DNA from: Bradyrhizobium australiense
Lineage (GTDB): Bacteria > Pseudomonadota > Alphaproteobacteria > Rhizobiales > Xanthobacteraceae
Length of the DNA stretch: 64,000 bases
Direction of reading: 5' to 3'
Assembly (NCBI RefSeq): GCF_013114825.1
Contig: NZ_JAAVLX010000011.1
Span: forward strand, 124,001 to 188,000
The notes under the pieces are model-generated. The model did not search any database and was not told where the DNA came from. It saw nothing but the letters and a program-made list of their open reading frames with translations. Every line of letters begins with the position of its first letter. Position 1 is the first letter of the stretch. A program made the translations under genes and the position numbers. Shown piece by piece: positions 1 through 7,365 of the stretch.

Positions 1-420
1 TTAATATCTTACCGCATTGCGTCATTTGGGCAAGGCGATTATCGGGCGTAGAGGCGTCCTGCCTCGGCCCCGGCGCGGCGCTCTACTCGAGAGAGCCACA
101 TCTGATCAAATGCTTCGGCAAGCGAATGGAGGCGGCGTCGGGATCTAACAGGCACTCGGCCCGCGTTTGCGACACGGTACTGTATATCGCCCGTGATTGA
201 GAAAGGAGTGCCGATGACGGAGCTGACATGCCGGCGTGGTCATCTGGTCCGGACCTGAATTGATTCATCTGCCTGTCACGACACTTGCTTATCTTGGCCG
301 GTTTACGCCAGGGCAGTGACTTTTAGCTGTAGACAAAGAGGCGATATCTGAACCTAAAGCGAACTTCAGTTTACTAACGGCTTAGGCGCCAACAATTGGT
401 ATCCGAACCGAGTAGATCAG
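1..420. other. No convincing gene
   Basis: I see only short overlapping reading frames on both strands, with no ribosome-binding site and no recognisable protein. The left edge may be the tail of something outside the window. Confidence 0.4.
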
Positions 421-603
421 ATGCAACAGATCAGTTCCAAGAAAGCCGAAGAAGCTGGGATCGATTGTAATCTTGCCGAGCAGTATGCTGAAATCCTGCG
501 TCTAAGAAACCGGGTTCGGCGGGCGGAATCGGCGCGAAAAAGCGTTCTCCGTCGGCGGACCGTTCGGAAACATCCTGGTATCGATCTTACCAAGCACAAA
601 TGA
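421..603 (+). CDS. Possible small hypothetical protein (60 aa)
   Basis: A 60-residue frame with an alpha-helical, charged middle (LAEQYAEILRLRNRVRRAE) and a very basic C-terminus. The helical segment resembles short coiled-coil proteins that I associate loosely with Bradyrhizobium, but I cannot name a family. Only a weak GAG precedes the ATG, and there are no related neighbours. It could equally be a chance frame in an eroded stretch. Confidence 0.35.
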   Translation: MQQISSKKAEEAGIDCNLAEQYAEILRLRNRVRRAESARKSVLRRRTVRKHPGIDLTKHK

Positions 604-1468
604 CGTTCGCATGCTCGAGTCGCGTTGAACTCGTTGCGATGTCAGGGTGTGCTGGCGAAGGCCGAACCATATAGCAGCAACCGAAAGCCAAGCGAGGCTG
701 CAGGAGAACTGGATAGCCGAAACCAGAGAGAATGCGCTGGCTGCATTCGACGCCTTCGTTGAAACCCGGGGGGCTTTAAATATGACAAGGCGGTCGAGTG
801 CTGGCTCTTCGGTAACTGTTTAGCACGTTGGAGGTTTTGTGCACCCAGCAGCACTGGCCGCGGGTCGGAGGCCACGTCTCGCCGACCGTTTGCCAGAAGC
901 CGGTCTACGCCGGATGGATACACTTTGATCCGCTTGATTGGCTTCTCAGCTATGGGCGGCCGCAGATCGTGGTGCTCCACCACATAGCGCGCCTTATCCA
1001 TGTGGCATCAGGCTGTCGGACCGAACGCAATGTACAGCAGGATGGCTACGGTCGCGTGCGTGATGACGCCGGCCATAAACATGCTTCGGAGCGGATTGCT
1101 TCGTATGAAGACCGGGCGCAAATGCGCGTCCGCCAGAGATCACGGTAATGTTCGACGTGTTGTGAACACTTTGGACTCGAAACGTGGTTCGTATCGTCGG
1201 CCGCGAAATGTGCCTTTGGAAAAGGGTCAGTAGGCGTTCTCCAACTCCAGCACTTCGAGTGTGAATTCGCGACCCGGGCGTGCTAAGAAGGCCATTCAGT
1301 GATGTGAACTGTGGAATCGATTGGCTTCGACAGCGGTCATTCGACAGGGAAAAATGTGTCGTTTGCTTTGGCAATGCACATGATGTCGCTTTGGAAACTT
1401 GTTTCGTACATGCGCCTTTTTAGTGCTCGGGTTGATATCGAACGTCAGTAGAAGAAAGGGAGCGTAGG
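604..1468. other. Eroded intergenic stretch
   Basis: Several overlapping frames of 70-130 codons occur on both strands. They are rich in Arg, Ser and His, and none has a plausible start site or family motif. A string near 890-910 (KPVYAGWI) faintly recalls large serine recombinases, but I could not extend it. Confidence 0.4.
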
Positions 1469-1780
1469 ATGAAAACAGGGCAATTAGTGGTTTGCGTACT
1501 GGCCGCTCTTGGAGTTTCGTCTCAATGGGGATCGGTGGACGCTCGCGAGCGAAGGCTTGGCTCGGAAGCGCGGGTCGAGCAAGCACATGGAAATCTGCCG
1601 CCGGGCGCAAAAACGATCGATGGCGGAGGCAGACCGGTGAAGGGCGCGCCAGAAGGTGGGACCGGTTCTGCCGCTGCCACAAAGACCGGGCCTACGGCGC
1701 CGGTAACCTGTAATCAGCAAAACGCATCCTCGCCGGCGTGTTATAGCGCGACCCAGCAAGCACGCCCTGTCGCGCGATGA
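1469..1780 (+). CDS. Small secreted protein with C-terminal cysteine pair
   Basis: 103 residues. It starts with a good Sec signal peptide (MKTGQLVVCVLAALGVSS, probable cleavage near SVDA-RE), followed by a Gly/Ala/Pro-rich low-complexity middle. The C-terminal segment carries two cysteines about ten residues apart (TCNQQNASSPAC). A GGAG-type ribosome-binding site lies just before the ATG. It points toward csgG and ends 12 bp from its stop codon, sharing a hairpin with it. Export is supported by the signal peptide. The function is unknown. An accessory role with the curli locus is only suggested by position. Confidence 0.7.
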   Translation: MKTGQLVVCVLAALGVSSQWGSVDARERRLGSEARVEQAHGNLPPGAKTIDGGGRPVKGAPEGGTGSAAATKTGPTAPVTCNQQNASSPACYSATQQARPVAR

Positions 1781-1801
1781 GCCTGCTCGGGCTCAGTTTT
1801 T
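1778..1801 (+). terminator. Hairpin with T-run shared by two convergent stop codons
   Basis: A six-base-pair stem (TGAGCC/GGCTCA, loop 1784-1789) is followed by GTTTTT on the plus strand. The TGA stop of the upstream plus-strand gene forms the left arm. The TGA of csgG on the minus strand forms the right arm. Orientation of the T-run favours termination of the plus-strand transcript. Confidence 0.55.
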
Positions 1802-2707
1802 GGTGACCACCACCGGCTCGGCTACTGGAGCTGCTGCGACCACATTGACAGGCGCCAGGGCCTTCTGGTGGATGTCGAGCTCCCGCATAAACGCGGCACC
1901 GGCCGCCGGATCCTTGAACTCCCAGAGGTTGTTCTTCACGCCTTCAAAGATGAGGGAGTAAACGGCGAGTTGAACACCTTCGCGAACGGCGAGCGTCGCA
2001 GGGGAGTTCTTCGTAACGCCAATATCCGCTTGCAGCAGTGCGTCGACTGCGGCGAACTGGAAGGCGTTGCCGCCGACGTTTACGGAATAGATGATCTTCG
2101 TGGTCGTAACTGACGCCAACACGCGCCCGGTCTGCACACTGACTGCCCTGAGCGCCACGGTAACGATATCCTGGCGATACGAGACGGCGCCGCCAATGCC
2201 GAGGTAGTTCGCACCGATGCCGCCGGTGGTTTCGTTAGTATCGAAGCCGATCACGCCGCCATCAAGAAGCACGCCGGCAAACCGCAGCGGCGGCAGGCTC
2301 TGGGCTTTGTTCCCAATCAGTGCGGTGCGCGTATTCTGAATGATTTGCCGTTCTTGCAGCAGTGACTGAAGGTCGGCGCGTTCGGCGACATCGAACCAGG
2401 CACCCCCACCGGCCTTGACCAGAACATCGGTGAGGATGGAGCTGCCGCCTTGGGTCACTGCACGCGAAAACTCGGCGAAATTGTCATTCGATTTATTCTG
2501 GCCGGTCAGATCTGGAAAATTGTAGACGGCAACATCGAGCTTCTGTTTTGGGGGCGGAAGCGAATCCAGAACCAGGCCAGTCTTGGTCGCAGGCACAAGA
2601 GTTGCAGCCGGAGTGACGGGATCCTTGGCCGTGCCGGTAAGGGCACAGCCGCCCGCCGCTAAGGCGAAGAGCGACGCCACCGCCAGCCTGGCACCGAAAC
2701 AGATCAA
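1793..2707 (-). CDS. csgG: CsgG-type curli secretion channel lipoprotein
   Basis: 304 residues, close to the usual CsgG size plus a short extra tail. A lipoprotein signal with lipobox AAGGC places the acylated cysteine near residue 21. The mature part carries the CsgG fold signature: VAVYNFPDLTGQ near 60-71, then TQGGSSILTDVLVKAG, a FDVAERADLQSLLQERQ helix, and later GVIGFDTNE. CsgG forms the nonameric outer-membrane pore that exports curlin subunits. The start appears to be TTG at 2707 with a GGGGGG run five bases upstream. It is the last gene of the minus-strand curli operon, 114 bp after csgF. The final 20 residues (Val/Ala/Pro-rich) exceed the usual family end and are probably disordered. 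Confidence 0.93.
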   Translation of the reverse strand: MICFGARLAVASLFALAAGGCALTGTAKDPVTPAATLVPATKTGLVLDSLPPPKQKLDVAVYNFPDLTGQNKSNDNFAEFSRAVTQGGSSILTDVLVKAGGGAWFDVAERADLQSLLQERQIIQNTRTALIGNKAQSLPPLRFAGVLLDGGVIGFDTNETTGGIGANYLGIGGAVSYRQDIVTVALRAVSVQTGRVLASVTTTKIIYSVNVGGNAFQFAAVDALLQADIGVTKNSPATLAVREGVQLAVYSLIFEGVKNNLWEFKDPAAGAAFMRELDIHQKALAPVNVVAAAPVAEPVVVTKN

Positions 2708-2821
2708 GTTAACCCCCCATGCACAGAGTTGGACAGACGCTCCAAACAGGAACGGCTCAGCCGAGGACTATTCCGCAAGTGGACGAAGCAATAGCGAAAG
2801 GAAGACCGCTAAATGACGGAC

Positions 2822-3118
2822 TTATGGACTCGTTGGAATGGTCGTCTGACCATTGCCGCCGATGATGATGACGGGCTGCCCGCCGCCGTTGCCTATTCCG
2901 CTCAGAGCGTTGGTGAGCCCTGAAAGGTCCGGGCTCTGCTGACCGGACTTAGTGCCATTACCCTGAGCCTGGGCGGTGGAGAGCAGGAAATTACCATTCA
3001 ACGGGTTGCCGCCGAACGTGGGGCTCACGGGGCGATAAACCTGCTCCGTTGCAGAAGCGGAAGCCGAAACGACAATACCTGCGACCAGACCAGCTACGGA
3101 AATAAATAATCTACTCAT
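2822..3118 (-). CDS. csgF: CsgF-like curli assembly protein
   Basis: 98 residues with a Sec signal peptide (MSRLFISVAGLVAG...SASA). The mature N-terminus has the hallmark CsgF motif YRPVSPTFGGNPLNGNFLLSTAQAQ at about 30-54. In the E. coli family this segment plugs into the CsgG channel and couples secretion to nucleation. The rest is shorter than E. coli CsgF: after the motif come only a Gly/Asn-rich stretch and a PVIIIGG strand, so the globular C-terminal domain looks reduced. ATG at 3118 is preceded by GGAG; the in-frame starts further upstream lack one. It lies between the small ORF at 3220-3345 and csgG. Confidence 0.88.
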   Translation of the reverse strand: MSRLFISVAGLVAGIVVSASASATEQVYRPVSPTFGGNPLNGNFLLSTAQAQGNGTKSGQQSPDLSGLTNALSGIGNGGGQPVIIIGGNGQTTIPTSP

Positions 3119-3219
3119 GGCGATCTCCATTAAAAATAAGTCCATAAAAATCCTGCCCTTTAATTTAACAAAAGCCTGTATGTAAGACCATTGCGGGCCG
3201 GCAACACTGCGACGTTATC

Positions 3220-3345
3220 TCAACGCTCCTCAAACAATCTAAAACTTGGATGTTTTCTGAATGCAGGGCTCACTGGGAAATAGACCTGGGGCATCATCAT
3301 CAATCCCGACAGAAGGCCGGGCTGCGGAAAACCGAACTTACCCAT
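3220..3345 (-). CDS. 41-residue small ORF inside the curli operon
   Basis: A short frame reading MGKFGFPQPGLLSGLMMMPQ and then about 21 more residues, including VYFPVSPAFR. It is preceded by a very strong ribosome-binding site (GGAGGAG, about seven bases before ATG 3345). It lies 30 bp after the curlin-repeat gene and about 100 bp before csgF, all on the same strand. The YFPVSPAFR string loosely echoes the YRPVSPTFGG motif of CsgF, which may be chance or a relic of duplication. There is no signal peptide and no known family. Placement and ribosome-binding site make translation plausible. Confidence 0.5.
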   Translation of the reverse strand: MGKFGFPQPGLLSGLMMMPQVYFPVSPAFRKHPSFRLFEER

Positions 3346-3375
3346 GTTGCATCTCCTCCAGAGAAATTCGAATGG

Positions 3376-3873
3376 TTATCGCTTGATCAGCAGCCCGCCG
3401 TTGGGAAGCCGCGCGATCAGCACGTTGACCGGCGCCGATCCGTTCGGCTGGATCACGCCCACCGCAAGTCCCTGCGTATTGATCAGGGCGAGATTGGACT
3501 TCAGATTGTTGCCGGCCTGCAGGACGCCGACGCTGTTGGCGTAGCCCTTGATGATGCCGACGTTCGAAACATTGCCGGCGCCGAGCTGCGCCTGGAACAC
3601 CTTGTTGTAGGCGCCGATCTCGAGCGTGCTGGCGAAATTGCCGCCGCTGGCAGGCGTGGCCAGTTCGGGCGCGGCCCGCAGGGTGCCGCTCTTCGGAGCG
3701 GTCCAGGCCGGCGCGCCGCCGGTCGCCGAATTCGGCGCGACGGGGAGGGCGACATTGCGCCCCTGGTAAGCCCCGGTCGCCTGCTGAACAAAAGCGCCTT
3801 CAGCAAACGCGCCGGGGGTGGGCAGGATCAAAATGGCTAGGTAGCTGGCAATAAGTTTTAGGGCGAGACGCAT
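3376..3873 (-). CDS. Curlin-repeat protein, possible CsgB-like nucleator
   Basis: 165 residues with a Sec signal (MRLALKLIASYLAILILPTPGAFA). About 60 residues of Ala/Pro-rich linker follow. The C-terminal half has degenerate curlin-type repeats (EIGAYNKVFQAQLGAGN, YANSVGVLQAGNNLKSN) of the Q-x-G-x4-N kind, ending in basic LIKR. A basic C-terminus and imperfect repeats resemble the CsgB nucleator, but the assignment rests on repeat pattern and context. The ATG at 3873 has GGGAG upstream and lies inside the end of the csgH-like gene (16-bp overlap), suggesting translational coupling. Confidence 0.75.
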   Translation of the reverse strand: MRLALKLIASYLAILILPTPGAFAEGAFVQQATGAYQGRNVALPVAPNSATGGAPAWTAPKSGTLRAAPELATPASGGNFASTLEIGAYNKVFQAQLGAGNVSNVGIIKGYANSVGVLQAGNNLKSNLALINTQGLAVGVIQPNGSAPVNVLIARLPNGGLLIKR

Positions 3874-4247
3874 GAAACGCTCCCGAATTCCTTTGAGTCC
3901 AGTGTCAGCCGCGCTCGGTAGTGACCGCGGGCAGACCCATCCAGAACAACTGTGGTCAGTATGGCATCCCGATCGGCATCCAGCGTGAACGCCCCGCTCT
4001 GGACGTTCTGGCTGGTGCCGGTCGAACTCTGCTTGAGGATCTCGAAGCGATAGGTCCCGGTCGCGGATGCCCGACCGTTCGCCACCGCCTCAAGCCGAAG
4101 CATATCGTTCTGCGGTGTCACCCGGATTTGACAGCCAATTGCCATTGTCGGCTCAGCTGCGGACGAAAGCTGCGCCCGCGTGCAGTTGAGAAAAACAGCA
4201 ACGGCAATTGCAAACCCAGTGACGAAGGTCGTGCGCAGGCCCGACAT
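3858..4247 (-). CDS. csgH: CsgH/CsgC-like periplasmic curli chaperone
   Basis: 129 residues: a Sec signal, then a small all-beta domain (TMAIGCQIRVTPQNDMLRLEAVANG, then SATGTYRFEILKQSS, and a C-terminal HYRARLTLDSKEFGSVSC). This matches the CsgH proteins of alphaproteobacteria, the counterpart of CsgC, which keeps curlin from assembling in the periplasm. Two cysteines (about 33 and 127) could pair. The start is taken at ATG 4247, with AGGGG nine bases upstream. The in-frame ATG at 4256 sits directly against that motif and is less likely. It follows the major curlin gene and overlaps the next gene. Confidence 0.78.
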   Translation of the reverse strand: MSGLRTTFVTGFAIAVAVFLNCTRAQLSSAAEPTMAIGCQIRVTPQNDMLRLEAVANGRASATGTYRFEILKQSSTGTSQNVQSGAFTLDADRDAILTTVVLDGSARGHYRARLTLDSKEFGSVSCVSP

Positions 4248-4268
4248 GCTCGTCATCCCCTGAAGGAA

Positions 4269-4296
4269 AGGGCGGCGGATGAAATCCCGCCGCCCT
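4269..4296 (-). terminator. GC-rich hairpin between the major curlin gene and csgH
   Basis: A perfect ten-base-pair stem (AGGGCGGCGG/CCGCCGCCCT) with an eight-base loop lies 9 bp past the curlin stop codon. It is not followed by a clean T-run on the minus strand. It therefore looks more like a partial terminator or an mRNA-stabilising end than a full stop, and would favour high curlin over low downstream expression. Confidence 0.55.
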
Positions 4297-4304
4297 CTCT
4301 GGGC

Positions 4305-6023
4305 TTACTTCTGGACGGTGATCGCGGTGTTGTGCGAGCCGAACTGCGCCGTCACCGACGTGTTCGACACGGCCGCGCTCGCGACCTGCGAGGTCATCGC
4401 GGAGTTGCCGTTGCCGACCTGGACAGTTGCCTGCAGGTTGGCGCCGATCATCGGCTGCAAGCCAGTATCGCTCTGACCGACGGTCGCCTTGTTGTTGGCG
4501 CCGAATTGAGCGATCATCGATCCGTTTACACCGATGTTAAGCGGGTTAGCGATCGACTGGCTGGTGACTGCGGTATTCTTCGCACCGGCCTGAACCGTGA
4601 GCGAGGCGTTCGTCCCCAGACCAGACTTGGAGCCCGTCTGACCGGTCGCGGCGGTGTTCTTGTAGCCAGCCTGCAAGGTGCCCTGAACATTGCCACCGTT
4701 GACCTGGCCAACGACCGCGTCGTTGCCAACGCCGAACTGCGCAATGGCCGAGTTGTTGGAGGAGGGCAGCAAGCTACCACCAGACTGGCTCGTCAAGGCC
4801 GTGTTGCCCTTACCGACCTGCAGCGTCAACGCGTTGTTATCGACGCCGCCAAGTGCGGTTGGCACATTGAACAGTCCAGGCACAACGATCCCGCTCGCAT
4901 CTTGCCCGGTCGTGGCCTTGTTGCCCTTGCCAAACTGGAGCGTAGCAGCCGAGTTGTCGCCGCCCGACGCCGAGTTGAACCAACCGATTGAACCGGTCGT
5001 GGTCTGCGAGGTTAAGGCTTGGTTGCCATAGCCGCCCTGCAGCGTGAACGCGCCGTTGGTGCCGCCCGTATCAGTGGCCGACTGGCCGGTGGTGGCATTG
5101 TTGTGGGCGCCAAACTGCAGTGTGCCCTGCGTGTTGTTGCCGCCAACTTGACCGACCAGGGCCTTATTGTACCAGCCGAACTGCCCAACGAACGAGTCGT
5201 TCGAAAGGCTGGTGTTCACGCCGTTGCGCTGCCCGTCCTGCGAAACGCTGGCAAAGTTCTTGCCGCCAAACTGGACGACGCCGGAGTTATTGTCCACACC
5301 GGCTTTGGGATTGCCGCCGTTACCGTTGTTGCCGGTCTGTCCGCTACCAGCCGAGTTCTGGCCGACGAGAGCGGTGTTGCCGTAGCCGTTCTGCAGGATG
5401 CCTGAGGTGTTGTCACCGCCGGTGCTACCCTTCTTGCCGTGGGACCCGTCCGCCGAGCCCTTCGAGATCTGCGATGTCGTCGCGTTGTTGCCCCAACCGA
5501 ACTGCGCGGTGGTCGAATCATTCTTGCCCGAGTTGTCCTTGTTGGTCTGCTGACCCGTCACCGACGTATTCTTGCCGCCAACCTGCAGCGTGGTCGAATC
5601 GTTGTTGCCGCCGGTTTGTCCCACCAGCGAGTCGTTCTTGTAGCCGAACTGCGCGGTCCCCGAATTGTTGGTCTTGGTGCCGGTCGTGCCTGCCTGCGAA
5701 GTGACGGCGTTGTTGCCCACGCCGACCTGAAGCGTACCCTGCGTGTTGTTGCCGCCGTCCTGGCCGACGAGCGCATTGTTATGCGCGCCGAACTGGCCGA
5801 TGCCGGACTGGTTGGTCTTCGAAGGTGAAGACGGGTTGTTCTGCGAGGTGAGCGCGGTGTTCTTCTTGCCGGCCTGAATCGTGGCCTGCTTGTTGTTGCC
5901 GTTGGTCTGGCCGACAACGGCGTTATTCGAGCCGCCGATCTGCGCGATGAAAGATTCGTTGCTCGCCGCAGAAGCGAGCGACGTCGTCGCCATCAGAAAT
6001 GCAATGATCGTTAAATTTCGCAT
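4305..6023 (-). CDS. csgA: Giant major curlin (CsgA-like), 20 repeats
   Basis: 572 residues: a Sec signal (MRNLTIIAFLMATTSLASAA), then almost entirely curlin repeats. I count 20 units of the form x-x-x-Q-x-G-x-x-N-x-A-x-x-x-Q (for example GIGQFGAHNNALVGQ, TLQVGVGNNAVTSQ), separated by Gly/Asn/Ser-rich linkers of 3-35 residues. E. coli CsgA has five repeats in about 150 residues, so this is roughly four times larger. The repeats form the stacked beta-strands of the amyloid, and the conserved Gln and Asn build the side-chain ladders. No cysteine is seen. ATG 6023 has AAGGGA seven bases upstream. It is the first gene of the operon. Confidence 0.9.
   Translation of the reverse strand: MRNLTIIAFLMATTSLASAASNESFIAQIGGSNNAVVGQTNGNNKQATIQAGKKNTALTSQNNPSSPSKTNQSGIGQFGAHNNALVGQDGGNNTQGTLQVGVGNNAVTSQAGTTGTKTNNSGTAQFGYKNDSLVGQTGGNNDSTTLQVGGKNTSVTGQQTNKDNSGKNDSTTAQFGWGNNATTSQISKGSADGSHGKKGSTGGDNTSGILQNGYGNTALVGQNSAGSGQTGNNGNGGNPKAGVDNNSGVVQFGGKNFASVSQDGQRNGVNTSLSNDSFVGQFGWYNKALVGQVGGNNTQGTLQFGAHNNATTGQSATDTGGTNGAFTLQGGYGNQALTSQTTTGSIGWFNSASGGDNSAATLQFGKGNKATTGQDASGIVVPGLFNVPTALGGVDNNALTLQVGKGNTALTSQSGGSLLPSSNNSAIAQFGVGNDAVVGQVNGGNVQGTLQAGYKNTAATGQTGSKSGLGTNASLTVQAGAKNTAVTSQSIANPLNIGVNGSMIAQFGANNKATVGQSDTGLQPMIGANLQATVQVGNGNSAMTSQVASAAVSNTSVTAQFGSHNTAITVQK
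4310..5960 (-). repeat. Twenty tandem curlin repeats in coding DNA
   Basis: Repeat units of about 15-17 residues recur with variable linkers, often in pairs (a QFG unit followed by a TLQ unit). Reiterated codons around QFGxxN and TSQ make the DNA internally similar and a likely substrate for repeat gain or loss. Confidence 0.8.
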
Positions 6024-6222
6024 TTGGAAATCCCTTGTTTCCCATTGGTGGCACAGCGACCATCGCTGCCCTCCTGGGGGGATTTAACGCTTTCTTAAGC
6101 ATGCTCCGCAAGCGCCAACGCAAACTTTACCCTAATGTTCGTGGTTTAAATTCTGCGACGGCCAACGTTTAGTCGCTGGGAATCCCATTCAACCTTCAGC
6201 GGGGATTAATGAATTTTCGGGT

Positions 6223-6242
6223 TGTTGACTTATATGTCGACA
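6223..6242. promoter_or_regulatory. Palindrome TGTTGACTTATATGTCGACA
   Basis: Inverted repeat with half-sites TGTTGAC and GTCGACA (one mismatched position in the arms), about 200 bp upstream of the major curlin start. It matches the copy at 6272-6291 in 17 of 20 positions. It is probably a dimeric repressor or activator site. Confidence 0.55.
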
Positions 6243-6271
6243 CCGTTGGCATCGCCATTACGAGCGCGGTT

Positions 6272-6291
6272 TGTTGACATGCATGTCGACA
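6272..6291. promoter_or_regulatory. Palindrome TGTTGACATGCATGTCGACA
   Basis: Near-perfect 20-bp palindrome with a single mismatched pair. It starts 49 bp after the start of the copy at 6223 and has the same half-sites. The pair suggests two operators in one control region. Confidence 0.55.
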
Positions 6292-6866
6292 AGCGAGGAT
6301 GTGCTCATCTCCCAGGGGATTTCGCGAATCAAATGGCGATCGCCGATGTCCTTTCGCCGTGCGCCGAATCTCATGGTGTGGACCGAACGGTTCGCTAGCG
6401 CATTTCCGCGAGATCACCATGTCGATTGCTATTGTTGATCTGCTCTTCGGGCGCCGCGAGGTCAGGACTTCTGCTTGGCTTGCGATGGAAGGGTAGGCGA
6501 GAAACACATGGTTTCTCCTGGCACGCATCGCATGTGAGCGTCGGCCCCAATCTTTGCTGAGGTACTGTGCTCTCTTCGAAATCGAAACGGGTGATCGATC
6601 TCGGATAGTGACCGTTGATGGCTGGCGTCTTTCAGGTCTAGGCCGTTCCGGATAGCCGTGAAGTCATTTCGTGCGGCCCAGATGCCTGACTGGTTGCGGT
6701 GCAGCAGATGCTCCCGTCCAATCCGGAATCTGTGTCTTCAGCGCCTCAGGTACGAAAATTTTAGGGTTGCGCGCGGCCGAGCCAAATACCATTGTGACGT
6801 TCGGAAATGCGCATCGAGCCGCATACCAGCATCGACGGATTTCACGAATTTATGAGCTCAGAGCGG
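6292..6866. other. Intergenic control region between curli and toxin-antitoxin operons
   Basis: About 570 bp without a convincing gene. It lies between the divergent curlin gene and the plus-strand operon at 6880 and presumably holds promoters for both. I could not place reliable -35/-10 boxes. Confidence 0.4.
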
Positions 6867-6888
6867 TTGTAGACTTAATATGTCAACG
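6867..6888. promoter_or_regulatory. Palindrome-like site over the toxin start codon
   Basis: GTAGAC-TTAATAT-GTCAAC forms an imperfect inverted repeat whose half-sites match those at 6223 and 6272 apart from one or two bases and a seven-base spacer. It spans the ATG at 6880. It would fit an autoregulatory operator of the toxin-antitoxin operon. Confidence 0.45.
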
Positions 6889-7365
6889 ATCGAAGATCTC
6901 GTCGCCGCGGGGGCCATTTCGAGGATTGAAGTGGAATTGAGTGGCCGCGAACAGGCGCAACGCCTGCTGTATGGGACGCCTGATTTTATTGAGTGGCTTC
7001 GTGGACTCGTAAACGGCGCTGAAGCCGAAGGCCGCCTCGGTCAAGCGACAGCGGCAGAGCAAATCGATCAACTCTTCCACCTGTTTCTAAGCGGCGGGCC
7101 TCTTATACATACCCGCCAATTTCGATATATTCGCGCCGAAGAAAATGCTGTATGGGAATTGAAGACGCCGGATATACGCATCTTCGGCTGGTTCATGAAA
7201 CGAGATTGCTTCGTTTGCGTTTTTGGTGATTGGGCTGATAGAGTTAAAGATCACGAGCTTTATCGTGGCTATCGAATTGCAATAAGAAGAATCCGTCGGC
7301 AATTGGACGTTGATAATACTTTATGTGTTCAGGGAGTAGATCCAGGTGACGTCCTTTCAGTTTGA
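6880..7365 (+). CDS. RelE/HigB (phage Gp49)-like toxin
   Basis: 161 residues. The C-terminal two thirds has the pattern of Gp49/RelE-type toxins: a strand AVWELKTPDIRIFGWF, then DCFVCVFGDWADRVKDHELYRGYRIAIRRIRRQLD. In this family the beta-sheet and basic helices bind the ribosome and cleave mRNA; catalysis is not shown here. The first 60 residues are an extra helical segment. It is followed with a 20-bp overlap by an XRE-type gene, the toxin-first order of HigBA-like modules. The ATG at 6880 has no strong ribosome-binding site and lies inside a palindrome, so translation may be under repressor control. Confidence 0.72.
   Translation: MSTIEDLVAAGAISRIEVELSGREQAQRLLYGTPDFIEWLRGLVNGAEAEGRLGQATAAEQIDQLFHLFLSGGPLIHTRQFRYIRAEENAVWELKTPDIRIFGWFMKRDCFVCVFGDWADRVKDHELYRGYRIAIRRIRRQLDVDNTLCVQGVDPGDVLSV

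Noticed and set aside
828..1148. Frame with a KPVYAGWI string recalling serine recombinases
   Set aside because: Only about eight residues fit; no catalytic serine region or supporting motif was found on either side.
3921..4991. Plus-strand 356-codon frame opposite the curlin gene
   Set aside because: It mirrors the repeat structure of the curlin gene and is a shadow of it.
6196..6528. Minus-strand 110-codon frame upstream of the curlin gene
   Set aside because: No ribosome-binding site, odd composition and no family motif; it covers both palindromes, so the stretch is better explained as control DNA.
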